This document shows positions 1 to 11,486 of a DNA stretch of 64,000 bases, piece after piece. The stretch is taken from contig NZ_CP082161.1 in NCBI RefSeq assembly GCF_023101665.1, positions 372,001 through 436,000 on the forward strand, written 5' to 3'. How positions within the stretch are numbered: the first letter of the stretch is position 1; each line of letters starts with the position of its first letter. Position numbers and translations under genes: made by a program. This DNA is from Bradyrhizobium sp. 195 (GTDB taxonomy: Bacteria; Pseudomonadota; Alphaproteobacteria; Rhizobiales; Xanthobacteraceae). The notes beneath the pieces were generated by a model, which searched no databases, was not told the origin of the DNA, and saw nothing but the letters and a program-made list of their open reading frames with translations.

Positions 1-2
1 GC

Positions 3-910
3 GCCGAGATGCACACGCAAGTGTCCGGACTCGGCGACTACCTCGCCGAAGACGATCGCGATGCGCTTCGCATCGCGCGCGAGATCATGGCGGCAATGGA
101 ATGGGAACGTCCAGGCAAGGCGGCTCCGCGATTCGAGCCGCCGCGCTACGACCAGGACGAGCTGCTCGGCATCATGCCGATGGACCACAAGCGCACCGTG
201 GACATGCGCCAAGTGATCGCGCGCATCGTCGACGATTCCGATTTCACCGAGATGGCGCCGAACTATGGGCCCGCCACCGTCTGCGGTCATGCCCGCATCG
301 AGGGGCAGGCGATCGGTATCATCACCAATAACGGCCCGCTCGATCCCGCCGGCGCCAACAAGGCGACGCATTTCATTCAGGCCTGCTGCCAGACCCGCAC
401 GCCGCTGCTCTATCTCAACAACACCACAGGTTACATGGTCGGCAAAGCCTACGAAGAAGCCGGCATGATCAAGCACGGCTCGAAGATGATCCAGGCGGTG
501 ACGTCGGCCACCGTGCCTCAGATCACCATCTATTGCGGCGCCTCCTTCGGGGCCGGCAATTACGGCATGTGCGGCCGCGGCTTTCATCCGCGCTTCTGCT
601 TCTCCTGGCCCAACGCCAAGACCGCGGTCATGGGCGGCGAGCAGGCGGCTGAAACCATGGCGATCGTGACCGAGGCCGCCGCCGCGCGGCGCGGCAAGCC
701 GATCGAGAAAGACAAGCTCGATGCCATGAAGGCACAGATCATCGGCGTGTTCGACGGCCAGATGGACGTGTTCTCGACCAGTGCGCGCGTGCTCGACGAC
801 GGCGTGATCGATCCGCGCGACACCCGCGCGGTGCTATCCGAAGTGCTCGCGATCTGCCGCGAGGGCGATGCGCGCACGCCCCAGCGCATGCAGTTTTCGG
901 TGGCCCGCCC

Positions 911-914
<4 letters not shown>
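3..914 (+). CDS. Acyl-CoA carboxylase carboxyltransferase (beta) subunit, 5' end outside window
   Basis: C-terminal ~303 residues of a biotin-dependent carboxyltransferase of the propionyl/methylcrotonyl/geranyl-CoA carboxylase type, which moves CO2 from carboxybiotin to an acyl-CoA in the cytoplasm. The frame is open to the window edge (Ala-Glu precede the first Met at 9) and family members are ~510-540 aa, so about 40% is missing upstream and Met at 9 is not the start. Crotonase-fold landmarks are visible: NNGPLDPAGANKATHF, the glycine-rich CGASFGAGNYGMCGRG, and SWPNAKTAVMGGEQAAE. The last bases overlap the start of the alpha subunit (ATGA at 911), implying translational coupling. The acyl substrate cannot be read from sequence; geranyl- or methylcrotonyl-type is my preference. 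Confidence 0.9.
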
Positions 915-2907
<1,993 letters not shown>

Positions 2908-2911
<4 letters not shown>

Positions 2912-2995
2912 GGTGGGCAAAGGCGCATCGCGCCGCCCATCGATCGTTTCGATTGGCATAGGGATGGTGGGCACGCTTCGCTTTGCCCACCCTAC
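2908..2995. repeat. Extragenic palindromic repeat, family A
   Basis: Imperfect inverted repeat whose ends read GTAGGGTGGGCAAAG and CTTTGCCCACCCTAC, with a central GTGGGCACGCT-type block. Related copies lie at 41174 and 51285, with a divergent one at 3921. It overlaps the TAG stop of the acyl-CoA carboxylase alpha gene and could fold as a terminator-like hairpin. Confidence 0.85.
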
Positions 2996-3076
2996 AACAC
3001 CAGCCTTGGCGCAACCTCTGAAAACTGAATGATTTCAACGTCATTTCGGTCGAGGCGTAGCTGCCTCAAACTTCCT

Positions 3077-3122
3077 TTGAACATCGTTCAATTTACGGCT
3101 ACTAATTGTGAACAAAGTTCAA
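3077..3122 (+). promoter_or_regulatory. Two tandem TGAAC-N3-GTTCA palindromes (putative operators)
   Basis: Two perfect 13-bp palindromes occur at 3078-3090 (spacer ATC; extends to TTGAAC-N3-GTTCAA at 3077-3091) and 3109-3121 (spacer AAA). Their centres are 31 bp apart, about three helical turns, so both would face the same side of DNA. They sit 20-60 bp before the start of the ceramidase-like gene. This layout is typical of a dimeric repressor such as a TetR-family protein; the family is inference and no candidate regulator lies in the window. Confidence 0.65.
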
Positions 3123-3139
3123 TCATCTTGGAGGCCTTC

Positions 3140-3934
3140 ATGTTGCACGCAACACATTCCGCCCGAGACGCCACGCGCCCCTCAGAGTCCCCGCGACCGT
3201 CGTTCCCTCCCCTCCAGACGCGCGAAAAATATCTGATCGCCGCGCTGCTCGCCCTGGCGCTGGCGGCGCTCTTCGCTCCCCCGCTACCCGCTGCCGCCTG
3301 GCACATTCCCCATTTCGTCGACGGCCGCGCCTGGCTCGGCATACCGAACGCCGGCGACGTGCTGAGCAATCTTGCCTTCCTCGCGATGGGTGTTTGGGGC
3401 TCGGAGCGGCTGCGCGCCCGGCATGATGCGCCCGTCGGTGCAAGCTGGCTCTTCGTGGGGCTGATCCTCACGTGCCTGGGCTCGGGCTTCTATCATCTGG
3501 ACCCCGACGTGCCGCAGCGGCTGGTCGCCGATCGTCTCGGCATGGCGGTTGCGTTTGCGGGCTTTCTCGGTATCGCAGCCAGTGAGCGCGTCAGCGTGCG
3601 CGCCGGTGAAGCCGTGCTGGTGCTGATGATGATCGCGGGTCTGCTAGCTGCCTGGGTGGCGCGCGAGAATCTCACACCGTGGGTGGTCGTGCAGTATGGC
3701 GGCATGGCGCTGGCCGTGAGCCTGGCGTTGACGCGGCCCCGCTCCGGCGTGCTCGGCGTGCCGCTCGGCGGCGTGATCTTCTTCTATGCGCTGGCCAAGG
3801 TTTTCGAACTCGGTGACGCCGTCATTTTCGAAGCGACCGGCCACATCGTCTCGGGCCATACGCTCAAGCATCTCGCCGCCGCGCTGGCGGCCTGGCCGGT
3901 GATCAGCACACTCCGTGATCGTAGGGCGGATTAG
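3140..3934 (+). CDS. CREST/alkaline ceramidase-like multi-pass membrane protein
   Basis: Predicted inner-membrane protein of 264 aa with about seven hydrophobic segments. Conserved polar motifs of the CREST superfamily (alkaline ceramidase, PAQR, Per1) are visible: GSGFYHLDPD, DRLGMAVAF, FELGD and SGHTLKHLAAA. These His/Asp residues form a metal-dependent hydrolase site in known members; activity here (amide lipid hydrolysis) is inferred. Start chosen at 3140 because GAGG lies 6 nt upstream; the frame is open further up (to 3029), but that extension covers the operator palindromes. The tandem palindromes suggest repression. The final codons (RRAD and stop) lie inside a palindromic repeat shared with the convergent dppF-like gene. 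Confidence 0.75.
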   Translation: MLHATHSARDATRPSESPRPSFPPLQTREKYLIAALLALALAALFAPPLPAAAWHIPHFVDGRAWLGIPNAGDVLSNLAFLAMGVWGSERLRARHDAPVGASWLFVGLILTCLGSGFYHLDPDVPQRLVADRLGMAVAFAGFLGIAASERVSVRAGEAVLVLMMIAGLLAAWVARENLTPWVVVQYGGMALAVSLALTRPRSGVLGVPLGGVIFFYALAKVFELGDAVIFEATGHIVSGHTLKHLAAALAAWPVISTLRDRRAD

Positions 3935-4032
3935 CCAGCGACCTCGCGAAGCGCGGTCCGCTGGCGTAATCCACCACTTCTGTTTCCGCGGCTACAGACG
4001 GTGGTGGGTTACGCTTCGCTAACCCACCCTAC
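3921..4032. repeat. Extragenic palindrome between convergent genes (family A variant)
   Basis: Inverted repeat with ends GTAGGGCGGATTAGC and GCTAACCCACCCTAC and an internal GCGAAGCGC-type block. Both flanking convergent genes end inside it: TAG of the ceramidase-like gene at 3932-3934 and the stop of the dppF-like gene at 4029-4031. It probably serves as a bidirectional terminator; that role is inference. Confidence 0.8.
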
Positions 4033-5024
4033 GCGATCGCGTTATTCCGCCCCGTGCCCTCGTTGAGCAAGCACGCCACCTGATGCCCGTCGCCCGCATC
4101 CAACAGCGCCGGCCGCTCCGTCTTGCAACGCTCCATCGCAAACCGGCAGCGGGTGTGAAATGCACAGCCCGAGGGCGGATTGACCGGGCTTGGCACGTCG
4201 CCGTCAACCAATGGCGCAAGCTTCTTCGCCAGCGGATTGGCGACCGGGACGGAGGCGAGCAGCGCCTGTGTGTACGGATGGCGCGGATTGCGGAACAGCT
4301 CGTCCTTGCCGGCGATCTCGACGATGCGGCCGAGATACATCACGGCGACGCGGTGGCTGATATGGGCGACCACGGCGAGGTCGTGCGCGATGAAGAGGTA
4401 GGAGAAGCCGTGCTGCCGTTGCAGGTCGATCAACAGATTGATCACCTGCGCCTGGATCGAGACGTCGAGCGCGGAGACCGGCTCGTCGCAAATGATCAGG
4501 CGCGGCTCCAGCGCCAGCGCCCGCGCAATGCAGATACGTTGACGCTGGCCGCCGGAGAATTGATGCGGGAAATTGCCCATCTGGTCGGGCCGCAAGCCCA
4601 CCTGCTCGAACAGCCTTGCGACCCGAGCATCCAGCGCCTTGCCGGTGGCGAGCCCGTGCACGGCGAGCGGCTCGCCGACGATGTCGCCCGCGGTCATGCG
4701 TGGATTGAGCGAGGCAAACGGGTCCTGAAACACGATCTGCATGGAGCGGCGGTGAGGGCGCAGTGCCGACTTGGACAAATGGGTGATGTCCTCACCATCG
4801 AGGCGAATCTGGCCCGAGGTCGGCTCCACCAGCCTCAGCACGCTGCGCGCCACCGTCGACTTGCCGCAGCCGGACTCGCCGACGAGCCCAAGCGTCTCGC
4901 CGGCACCAAGGGAGAACGAGACGCCGTCGACCGAGTGCACGGTGCCAACCTGTCGCCGCAGCACGCCGGCGCGCACCGGGTAATGCTTCCTGAGATCGGT
5001 GACCTCGAGCAGTGCCTTGGTCAT
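4029..5024 (-). CDS. Oligopeptide/dipeptide ABC transporter ATP-binding protein (DppF/OppF type)
   Basis: 331-aa ATPase that powers peptide-type solute uptake with the DppD-like partner just upstream. Walker [10 protein letters not shown] at ~49-57, ABC signature FSGGQRQR at ~156, Walker [13 protein letters not shown] at ~176, and the C-terminal oligopeptide-type extension ([18 protein letters not shown]). The start at 5024 overlaps the previous stop as ATGA; a longer frame exists but would read through the DppD gene. Last gene of a five-gene minus-strand operon (binding protein, two permeases, two ATPases). The stop codon lies in the palindromic repeat shared with the convergent gene. The transported substrate is not evident. 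Confidence 0.92.
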   Translation of the reverse strand: MTKALLEVTDLRKHYPVRAGVLRRQVGTVHSVDGVSFSLGAGETLGLVGESGCGKSTVARSVLRLVEPTSGQIRLDGEDITHLSKSALRPHRRSMQIVFQDPFASLNPRMTAGDIVGEPLAVHGLATGKALDARVARLFEQVGLRPDQMGNFPHQFSGGQRQRICIARALALEPRLIICDEPVSALDVSIQAQVINLLIDLQRQHGFSYLFIAHDLAVVAHISHRVAVMYLGRIVEIAGKDELFRNPRHPYTQALLASVPVANPLAKKLAPLVDGDVPSPVNPPSGCAFHTRCRFAMERCKTERPALLDAGDGHQVACLLNEGTGRNNAIA

Positions 5025-6031
5025 GCTACCTCCGCAACTTCTTCCGCGCGCCAGCAGGCGGCGAGATGGCCGCCGCCCCAATCCGCAAGCGGCGGGTATT
5101 CGGCCTCGCAGCGTTTGATCGCTAGCTTGCAGCGCGGCGCGAAGGCGCACCCCTTCGGCAACCGGACCAGCGACGGCACGGTGCCGGGAATTTCGTTCAG
5201 TCGCGCCTGCGCGGGAACGCCGGAGGCGGGCACGGCCGGGATCGAGGCCATCAGCCCCCGCGTGTAGGGATGCTTTGGCGAGGCGAACAGCGCCTCGACG
5301 CTGGCCTCCTCGACCTTCCGCCCCGCATACATCACGATCACGCGCTGCGCCGTCTGCGCGACGACGCCGAGATCATGCGTGATCAGCACGAGTCCGGTGC
5401 CGAGCTCCTTCTGCAGGTCGAGGATCAGCGCCAGGATCTGCGCCTGGATGGTGACGTCGAGTGCGGTGGTCGGCTCGTCCGCAATCAGCAGCGCCGGCCG
5501 GCAGGCCAGCGCCATGGCGATCATCGCGCGCTGGCGCATGCCGCCGGACAGCTGGTGCGGATACTCGCCCGCACGCCGCGCCGGCTCCGGGATACGCACC
5601 AGGCGGAGCATCTCGACGGCGATATTCCGGGCCTCTTTGGCCGAGATATTCCGGTGCAACCGCACGGCCTCGACGATCTGGTCGCCGATCCGCATCACCG
5701 GATTGAGCGATGTCATCGGCTCCTGGAAGATCATGGAGATGTGGTTGCCCCTGACAGCGCGCATCTCCGCTTCGTCCAGCGCCAGCAGATCGGTGCCTTC
5801 CAGCGTGACGGAGCCGCCGACGATGCGGCCGGGCGGATCCGGCACGAGCCGCATCAGCGAGAGCGCGGTGACGCTCTTGCCGCAGCCGGATTCGCCGACA
5901 ATCGCCAGCGTCTCGCCGCGCTTCACGCTGAACGAGAGATCGTCCACCGCCTTGAACAGGCCGGAATTGGTGAAGAACACCGTCTTCAGGTTCTTCACCT
6001 CGAGCACGAGATCGGATTTGTCCGCCATCAT
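5021..6031 (-). CDS. Oligopeptide/dipeptide ABC transporter ATP-binding protein (DppD/OppD type)
   Basis: 336-aa cytoplasmic ATPase. Walker A GESGCGKS at ~46-53, Q-loop [10 protein letters not shown], signature LSGGMRQR, Walker [14 protein letters not shown], and the C-terminal [10 protein letters not shown] segment of the family. It pairs with the DppF-like ATPase on the two permeases encoded upstream. Met codons at 6031 and 6028 both overlap the TGA of the upstream permease (6028-6030). End overlaps the next start as ATGA. Tight overlaps through the operon indicate coupled translation and stoichiometric assembly. Confidence 0.92.
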   Translation of the reverse strand: MMADKSDLVLEVKNLKTVFFTNSGLFKAVDDLSFSVKRGETLAIVGESGCGKSVTALSLMRLVPDPPGRIVGGSVTLEGTDLLALDEAEMRAVRGNHISMIFQEPMTSLNPVMRIGDQIVEAVRLHRNISAKEARNIAVEMLRLVRIPEPARRAGEYPHQLSGGMRQRAMIAMALACRPALLIADEPTTALDVTIQAQILALILDLQKELGTGLVLITHDLGVVAQTAQRVIVMYAGRKVEEASVEALFASPKHPYTRGLMASIPAVPASGVPAQARLNEIPGTVPSLVRLPKGCAFAPRCKLAIKRCEAEYPPLADWGGGHLAACWRAEEVAEVA

Positions 6032-6921
6032 CCGCGTTGCCTCGGGTCCAGGATGTCGCGCAGGGCGTCACCGAACAGATTGGCGCCGAACACGGCGAGG
6101 CTGATGGCGATGCCCGGGAAGATCACGAGCCAGGGCGCGGTGCGCACATATTCGGCGGCGGACTCCGAGAGCATGCGGCCCCATGACGGATAAGGCTCGG
6201 GTATGCCGAGGCCGAGGAAGGAGAGCGAGGCTTCGGTGAGGATGGTCGAGCCGAGCTGGGCGGTTGCGAGCACGATCAGCGGCGCCAGCGTGTTCGGAAG
6301 CACATGGCGGAGCGCAATGCGGACCTCGCTCATGCCGATCGACTTGGCGGCTTCAACGAAGGGCTGCTCGCGCAGCGCCAGGGTGTTGGCACGGGTGACG
6401 CGCGACACGGTCGGGATCAACGGAATGGCGATGGCGATGATGACGTTCGGCAGGGACGGGCCGAGAGCTGCCGTCATGATCAAGGCGAGGACCAGCAGCG
6501 GCAGCGCCTGAAGAACGTCGGAAACGCGCTGGAATATGAGGTCGACCCAGCCGGACAGATAGCCTGATGTCAGCCCGACGATGACGCCGATGGCGCCCCC
6601 GAGCGCGGTCGAGCCGATGCCGACGGCCAGCGAAATGCGCGCGCCGTGGATGATGCGGCTGAACACGTCGCGGCCGAACGAGTCGGTTCCCATCCAGTGC
6701 GCCAGGCTCGGCCGGGCCAGCGCGCGCGCGGAATCGACCGTCAGCGGATCATAGCGCGCGATGAAGTCGGCAAAGATCGCGGTGAGCACGAACACAGTCA
6801 TGATGGCGAGCCCGGCCGCGCCGAGCACGTGCCGCTGCGCCAAAAACAGCACGCGTCGCCAGCCGCCGGTCGCATGCGCGCCGGCCCGCCGTAGTTCGAG
6901 ATCGTAGTCGATCGCGGCCAA
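6028..6921 (-). CDS. Peptide-type ABC transporter permease (DppC/OppC type)
   Basis: 297-aa inner-membrane permease with about six membrane segments. The DppC N-terminal landmark [20 protein letters not shown] and the cytoplasmic EAA-like loop [21 protein letters not shown], which docks on the ATPases, are visible. The start is a TTG at 6921: AGGAG lies 6 nt upstream, and the first ATG downstream would cut into the N-terminal region before the first membrane segment. It lies between the DppB-like permease and the DppD-like ATPase. Specificity is set mainly by the binding protein encoded at 7919-9517. Confidence 0.9.
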   Translation of the reverse strand: MAAIDYDLELRRAGAHATGGWRRVLFLAQRHVLGAAGLAIMTVFVLTAIFADFIARYDPLTVDSARALARPSLAHWMGTDSFGRDVFSRIIHGARISLAVGIGSTALGGAIGVIVGLTSGYLSGWVDLIFQRVSDVLQALPLLVLALIMTAALGPSLPNVIIAIAIPLIPTVSRVTRANTLALREQPFVEAAKSIGMSEVRIALRHVLPNTLAPLIVLATAQLGSTILTEASLSFLGLGIPEPYPSWGRMLSESAAEYVRTAPWLVIFPGIAISLAVFGANLFGDALRDILDPRQRG

Positions 6922-6930
6922 GCTGGTCTC

Positions 6931-7878
6931 CTAGTCCGTGTACCTGATACGCGGGTCGAACACCGCGTACAGCATGTCGACGATGAAATTCGCGCTCACC
7001 ACCACGACGGCGATCAGCATCACGAGATTCTGCACGATCGGATAGTCGCGCCAGCGGATCGCCTCGACCAGGAAGCGGGCGACGCCGGGGATGTTGAACA
7101 CGGTTTCGGTGACGATCAGGCCGCCGATCAGGAACGCCGCCTCGATGCCGATCACGGTGATGACGGGCAGGATCGCGTTCTTCAGCGCGTGGTGATAGTT
7201 CACCGCGGTGTCGGAGGCACCCTTGGCACGCGCCGTGCGGATGTAGTCCTGCCGCAGCACTTCCAGCATCGAGGAGCGGGTGATGCGCATGGTCAGCGCC
7301 GCGCTGCGGAAGCCGACCGCTGCCGCCGGCACGGCGTAGGTTGCGAACGCCTCGAGCCAGGTCTGCGGATTGGGATTGAAGATCGGCATCTGGCCGAACA
7401 TCGCCACCGACGCGGTGAGGATCAAAAGGCCCAGCCAGAACGAAGGCAGCGACAAGCCGCTGAGGCTGACGACGCGGAGCGCGTAGTCGAGCCGTGTGCC
7501 CTGCTTCACGGCGCTGATGACGCCGAGGGGAATGCCGATCGAGGCCGAGAACAACAGCGCCAGGCCGGCGAGCCGCGCCGTGATCGGGATCCGCGGCAAT
7601 ATCTCCTGCAGCGCCGGCTTCTCGGAGACGTAGGAGTAGCCGAAATCACCGCGCAGGAAGCCGCTGATCCAGTGCCAATATTGCACGATCAGCGGCTGGT
7701 CGATCCCGAGCTCCTTCTCCAGATTGGCCTTGTCGGCGGGATCGACATAGCCGGCGGCGGCGAACAGGATGTCGACGATATTGCCGGGCACGATACGCAG
7801 CAGGAGGAAGATGACGATCGAGATCCCGAACAGGGTCACGAGCATCAGGAACAGGCGTCGCACCAGATAGGCAAACAT
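6931..7878 (-). CDS. Peptide-type ABC transporter permease (DppB/OppB type)
   Basis: 315-aa permease forming the heterodimeric channel with the DppC-like subunit. It begins with the typical MFAYLVRRLFLMLVTLFGIS, has GDFGYSYVS before the second segment and the EAA loop RQDYIRTARAKGASDTAV followed by HALKNAILPV. About six membrane segments. It starts 40 nt after the binding-protein gene and ends 9 nt before the TTG start of the next permease, so it is part of one transcript. Confidence 0.9.
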   Translation of the reverse strand: MFAYLVRRLFLMLVTLFGISIVIFLLLRIVPGNIVDILFAAAGYVDPADKANLEKELGIDQPLIVQYWHWISGFLRGDFGYSYVSEKPALQEILPRIPITARLAGLALLFSASIGIPLGVISAVKQGTRLDYALRVVSLSGLSLPSFWLGLLILTASVAMFGQMPIFNPNPQTWLEAFATYAVPAAAVGFRSAALTMRITRSSMLEVLRQDYIRTARAKGASDTAVNYHHALKNAILPVITVIGIEAAFLIGGLIVTETVFNIPGVARFLVEAIRWRDYPIVQNLVMLIAVVVVSANFIVDMLYAVFDPRIRYTD

Positions 7879-7918
7879 CCTTCGCCCTCCGCGAGCCGCT
7901 AGTCTTCAGCCTGAGGCG

Positions 7919-9517
7919 CTACTTGTCGAGCCACACATCCTCGTAGCGAAAGCCGTTATAGGAGCTGTTCGACATGATCGTGATGCCCTTGACGTAGGGC
8001 TGCCAGCACGTGCCCGCCCGCGCGTGAAAGATGATCGGACGGGCGACATCCTCCTGCAGCTTCTTGTCGATATCCCAGACCAGCGGCTTGCGCTTGCTGA
8101 CGTCGGTCTCCTGCGACTGTACGTCGAACAGCTTCTCGATCTCCTTGTTGCAGTAATTGGTGTAATTCCGTTCCGAGCCGCAAGAATAGTTTTCGTAGAA
8201 GGACTGGTCGGGATCGTCGACCGAATTGCCGGTCAGATTGAGGCCGAGCATGTAGTCCTTGCGCGCGACCTTCGGGAACCAGTTCGCGGTTTCCACGACG
8301 TCGAGCTCGCCGTCGATATAGATGCTCTTGAGCTGGTCGATCAGGATCACGGCGGGATCGCGATATTCCGCGATATTGCGCGTCGAGACCTTCACCGCGA
8401 GATGCTTGTCGGGACCGTAGCCCGCCTTCTGCATCAGCTTCTTCGCTTCCTCCCGGTTCGCATTCACGTTCCGGCCGTAGCCCGGAATGGTCTCCAGCTT
8501 GTCCTTGGGCATGCCCCAGATGCCTTGAGGCGGCGGCAGCATGGTGCCGCCGATGTCGGCCTGACCTTCGAACAGGATGTCGACGAAGGCCTTGCGGTCG
8601 AGTGCAAGCGCCACCGCCCGGCGAATATCGACATTGTCGAACGGCGCGGAGGTCGAATTGACGATGATGTTGGTCGAAACGTTGGTCGGTTCGACCGCGC
8701 AGACCGCGTTCGGCGCCTGCGACTTGATGTCCTTCAGGAGCGGGATCGTGATGTGCGTTGGGAAGGTCATGTCGAACTTGCCGGCGACGAAAGCGAGAAT
8801 CGCCGTCGAGCGGTTCGGGATGATCGTGTACTCGATGCCGTCGAGATGGGGCAGGCCCTTCTTCCAATAGTCGGGATTTCGCGTCAGCTTGATCGATTCA
8901 TTGGCCTTGAACTCGACGAACTTGAACGGTCCGGTCCCGATCGGATGGGTGCGCATGTCCGCCGGCGAGACGTGGCAGGGATAGACCGGCGTATAGCCGG
9001 ACGCGAGCATCGCCAGCAGCGAGGGCTGTGGCCGTTTCAGGTCGAAGGAGACCTCGAAATCGCCGTTCGTCGTGATCTCGTTGACTTCGCTGTACCAGGC
9101 CTTGCGTGGATTCTGCCGCAGCTTCTGCTGCGATTTGCCCATCAGCAGATCGAAGCTGCACTTGACGTCGGCCGATGTGAACGGCTTGCCGTCGTGCCAT
9201 TTGACGCCCTGGCGCAGCTTGAACGTCAGCTTCTTGTTGTCGCTGCTCCAGGACCAGCTTTCGGCGAGCTCGGGCCGGAGCGTATCGGGACTGTTCTGCG
9301 CGATATGCTGGTCATAAATGACGAGATTATTGAAAACCCCCATGAACGGCACGTTGACCGAATAGGTCGCGCCTTCGAGAATGGATGCGTTGGCCGGACT
9401 GTCGCGGTGATACATCCGCAAGGTCCCGCCCTGCTTGGGCTCGCCTGCGAGCGTGGCGGTTGAGGCCGTCAGCACAGATAGCGTCGCCATCGCGGCGAGC
9501 GCCCACACGCTCCGCAT
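7919..9517 (-). CDS. Periplasmic solute-binding protein of peptide-type ABC transporter (SBP family 5)
   Basis: 532-aa exported binding protein that delivers ligand to the DppBC-like permeases. Signal peptide at residues 1-26 (MRSVWALAAMATLSVLTAS, cleavage near LAG-EP). Family 5 landmarks are LAESWSWSSDNKKLTFKLRQGVKW after position ~80 and the HPIGTGPFKFVEF stretch. Two Met codons are available: 9517 is preferred because GGAGG lies 6 nt upstream, whereas it abuts the Met at 9523. First gene of the operon, so the promoter should lie in 9524-9720. Ligand unknown; family members bind peptides, opines, glutathione or nickel. Confidence 0.9.
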   Translation of the reverse strand: MRSVWALAAMATLSVLTASTATLAGEPKQGGTLRMYHRDSPANASILEGATYSVNVPFMGVFNNLVIYDQHIAQNSPDTLRPELAESWSWSSDNKKLTFKLRQGVKWHDGKPFTSADVKCSFDLLMGKSQQKLRQNPRKAWYSEVNEITTNGDFEVSFDLKRPQPSLLAMLASGYTPVYPCHVSPADMRTHPIGTGPFKFVEFKANESIKLTRNPDYWKKGLPHLDGIEYTIIPNRSTAILAFVAGKFDMTFPTHITIPLLKDIKSQAPNAVCAVEPTNVSTNIIVNSTSAPFDNVDIRRAVALALDRKAFVDILFEGQADIGGTMLPPPQGIWGMPKDKLETIPGYGRNVNANREEAKKLMQKAGYGPDKHLAVKVSTRNIAEYRDPAVILIDQLKSIYIDGELDVVETANWFPKVARKDYMLGLNLTGNSVDDPDQSFYENYSCGSERNYTNYCNKEIEKLFDVQSQETDVSKRKPLVWDIDKKLQEDVARPIIFHARAGTCWQPYVKGITIMSNSSYNGFRYEDVWLDK

Positions 9518-9720
9518 GCTCATCCTCCCTGGACACCGGCCTTTGCGGCCTGTTTGTCAGACGATAGCACGCAAGTTGAGGGAGGCAACCCGTAAGGCCG
9601 CATGCCGCCTCGACAATTCGGATGACCCAAGGCCGCAGGGTTTCATGGTCTCGCAATATGCGAGTGCAGGTGCGAAGAGATGCGGAACTGAAGCGTCACG
9701 CTGCTTCTCCAGCACTCGGC

Positions 9721-9865
9721 CGTGGTCCCGGACAAGCGAAGCGCAGCTCCGGGATCCATAACCACAGGGAGAAGTTGGCGAAGACTCGGAGCTATGCGCT
9801 CGCTCCATAACCACTCCCCGTGGTTATGGATCCCGGGTTCGCGACTTCGTCGCGCCGGGGACGAC
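9721..9865. repeat. Composite palindromic repeat, family B
   Basis: Copy of a long inverted repeat: outer GTCCCGGACAAGCG and CCGGGGACGAC, inner CCATAACCACAGGGAG and its complement. It fills most of the 400-bp gap between the binding-protein gene and the 3' end of the acyl-CoA synthetase gene. Other copies at 17482, 18963, 25331 (half) and 27186. The rest of the gap (9524-9720) holds the promoter region of the peptide transporter operon but no box I can assign. Confidence 0.85.
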
Positions 9866-9917
9866 ACCTTTCATCTGGTTACGTCTTGCGCATCTCACGC
9901 TCAAGCTCAGTGCCCCC

Positions 9918-11468
9918 TCACACGATCCGTGACGCTTTGTTCCCCCAATACCGATCCCGCAGCAGCCGCTTGTACAGCTTCCCGGTCGGCAACCGCGGCA
10001 ATTCCTTCTCGAAATCGACCGAGCGCGGCACCTTCTGCCGCGACAGCGATTTTGCGCAGAACGCGATCAGCTCTTCGGCGAGCGCCTCGCCGGGCACCAC
10101 ACCCGGCATCGGCTGCACCACCGCCTTCACCTCTTCGCCGAGATCGGGATTGGGCACGCCGAACACTGCGGCATCGGCGACCTTCGGATGGGTGATCAGG
10201 AGATTTTCGCATTCCTGCGGATAGATGTTCACCCCGCCGGAGATGATCATGAAGGTCGCGCGGTCGGTCAGGTACAGGAAGCGGTCGGCGTCGACATAGC
10301 CGACATCGCCGACCGTGCTCATGCTGCCGTCGGCCGAACGCGCTTCCTTGGTCTTCTCAAGGTCGTTGAAATATTCGAACGGCGATCCCGTCTTGAACCA
10401 GACCTGACCCGGCGTGCCGGTCGGGCATGCCCGCATGTTCTCGTCGAGAATGTGGAGGTCGCCAAGCAGCACTTTGCCGACGGTGCCGCGATGGGCGAGC
10501 CATTCCTCGCTGTTGCAGGCGGTGAAGCCTAGGCCCTCCGTCGCGCCGTAATATTCGTGGATGATCGGCCCCCACCATTTGATCATGTCGTCCTTGACCA
10601 GGGCCGGGCAGGGCGCGGCGGCGTGGATCGCGATCTCCAGCGAGGACAGGTCGTAGCGCTTTCGGACCTCCGCCGGCAGCTTCAGCATGCGCGAGAACAT
10701 CGTCGGCACCAGCTGGGTGTGGGTGATGCCCCAGTGCTGGACCAGCTCGAGGTAACGCTCGGGATCAAAACTCTCCATGATGATGACGGTGCCGCCCATG
10801 CGGATCGTGAGGTTCACGGCAGCTTGCGGCGCGGAATGATAGAGCGGGGCCGGCGAGAGATAGACCATACCCTCACGGTAGTGCCAGAGCTTGGTCAGGA
10901 AATCGAACAGCGGCAGATTGTGCTTCGGCGGCTCCTCCGGCAGCGGCCGCAGGATGCCCTTCGGCCGTCCGGTGGTGCCCGATGAATAGAGCATGGCCGT
11001 GCCGAGGCATTCATCCGCGATCGGTGTCGTCGGCATATCCGCGGTCACGTCCGCAAGACCGACGATGCGATCGCTCTCGCCCGGGCCGTCGGCGACGATG
11101 CAGAGCTTGATATCGGGGCAGGCCTGGATCGCCTCGCGCGCGATGTCGAGTTTCGCCACCGACGTGACCAGAATCTGGGACTGGCTGTTGACGAGCAGAT
11201 AGGCCAGCTCGCCCGGTGTCAGGAAGGAGTTGATGCAGGTGTAGTAGAGACCGGAGCGTTCGCCGGCGCCGCAGGCCTCAAGATAGCGCGAATTGTTCTC
11301 CATGAAGATCGAATAGTGGTCGAGCCGTCTCAAGCCGTGCTTGCGGAACAGATGGGCCAGCCGGTTGCTGCGCGCATCGAGCTCGCGATAGGTGACGGCC
11401 TCGCCCGTGGCCGCCATGATGAAGGCGGGCTGCAGCGGGCGTAGGCGGGCGTGCTGACCTGGGTACAT
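9918..11468 (-). CDS. AMP-forming acyl-CoA synthetase (FadD3-like)
   Basis: 516-aa cytoplasmic ligase of the ANL superfamily that activates a carboxylic acid to its CoA thioester through an acyl-adenylate. P-loop YSSGTTGRPKG at 161-171, YYGATEG adenine-binding motif, GDVGYVD hinge region, and the C-terminal catalytic lysine in LPTGKLYKRLL (about Lys497). Length is typical. GGAGG lies 4 nt before the ATG at 11468. It is encoded 18 nt after an Fe-ADH-like protein, probably the same transcript, suggesting a pathway where an oxidised product is activated to CoA. The substrate chain cannot be inferred. Confidence 0.9.
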   Translation of the reverse strand: MYPGQHARLRPLQPAFIMAATGEAVTYRELDARSNRLAHLFRKHGLRRLDHYSIFMENNSRYLEACGAGERSGLYYTCINSFLTPGELAYLLVNSQSQILVTSVAKLDIAREAIQACPDIKLCIVADGPGESDRIVGLADVTADMPTTPIADECLGTAMLYSSGTTGRPKGILRPLPEEPPKHNLPLFDFLTKLWHYREGMVYLSPAPLYHSAPQAAVNLTIRMGGTVIIMESFDPERYLELVQHWGITHTQLVPTMFSRMLKLPAEVRKRYDLSSLEIAIHAAAPCPALVKDDMIKWWGPIIHEYYGATEGLGFTACNSEEWLAHRGTVGKVLLGDLHILDENMRACPTGTPGQVWFKTGSPFEYFNDLEKTKEARSADGSMSTVGDVGYVDADRFLYLTDRATFMIISGGVNIYPQECENLLITHPKVADAAVFGVPNPDLGEEVKAVVQPMPGVVPGEALAEELIAFCAKSLSRQKVPRSVDFEKELPRLPTGKLYKRLLRDRYWGNKASRIV

Positions 11469-11486
11469 CTATCCTCCGGCTTTGGA

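Noticed and set aside
8024..9463. Open frame of 479 codons opposite the first binding protein
   Set aside because: Antisense shadow of a well-supported SBP family 5 gene.
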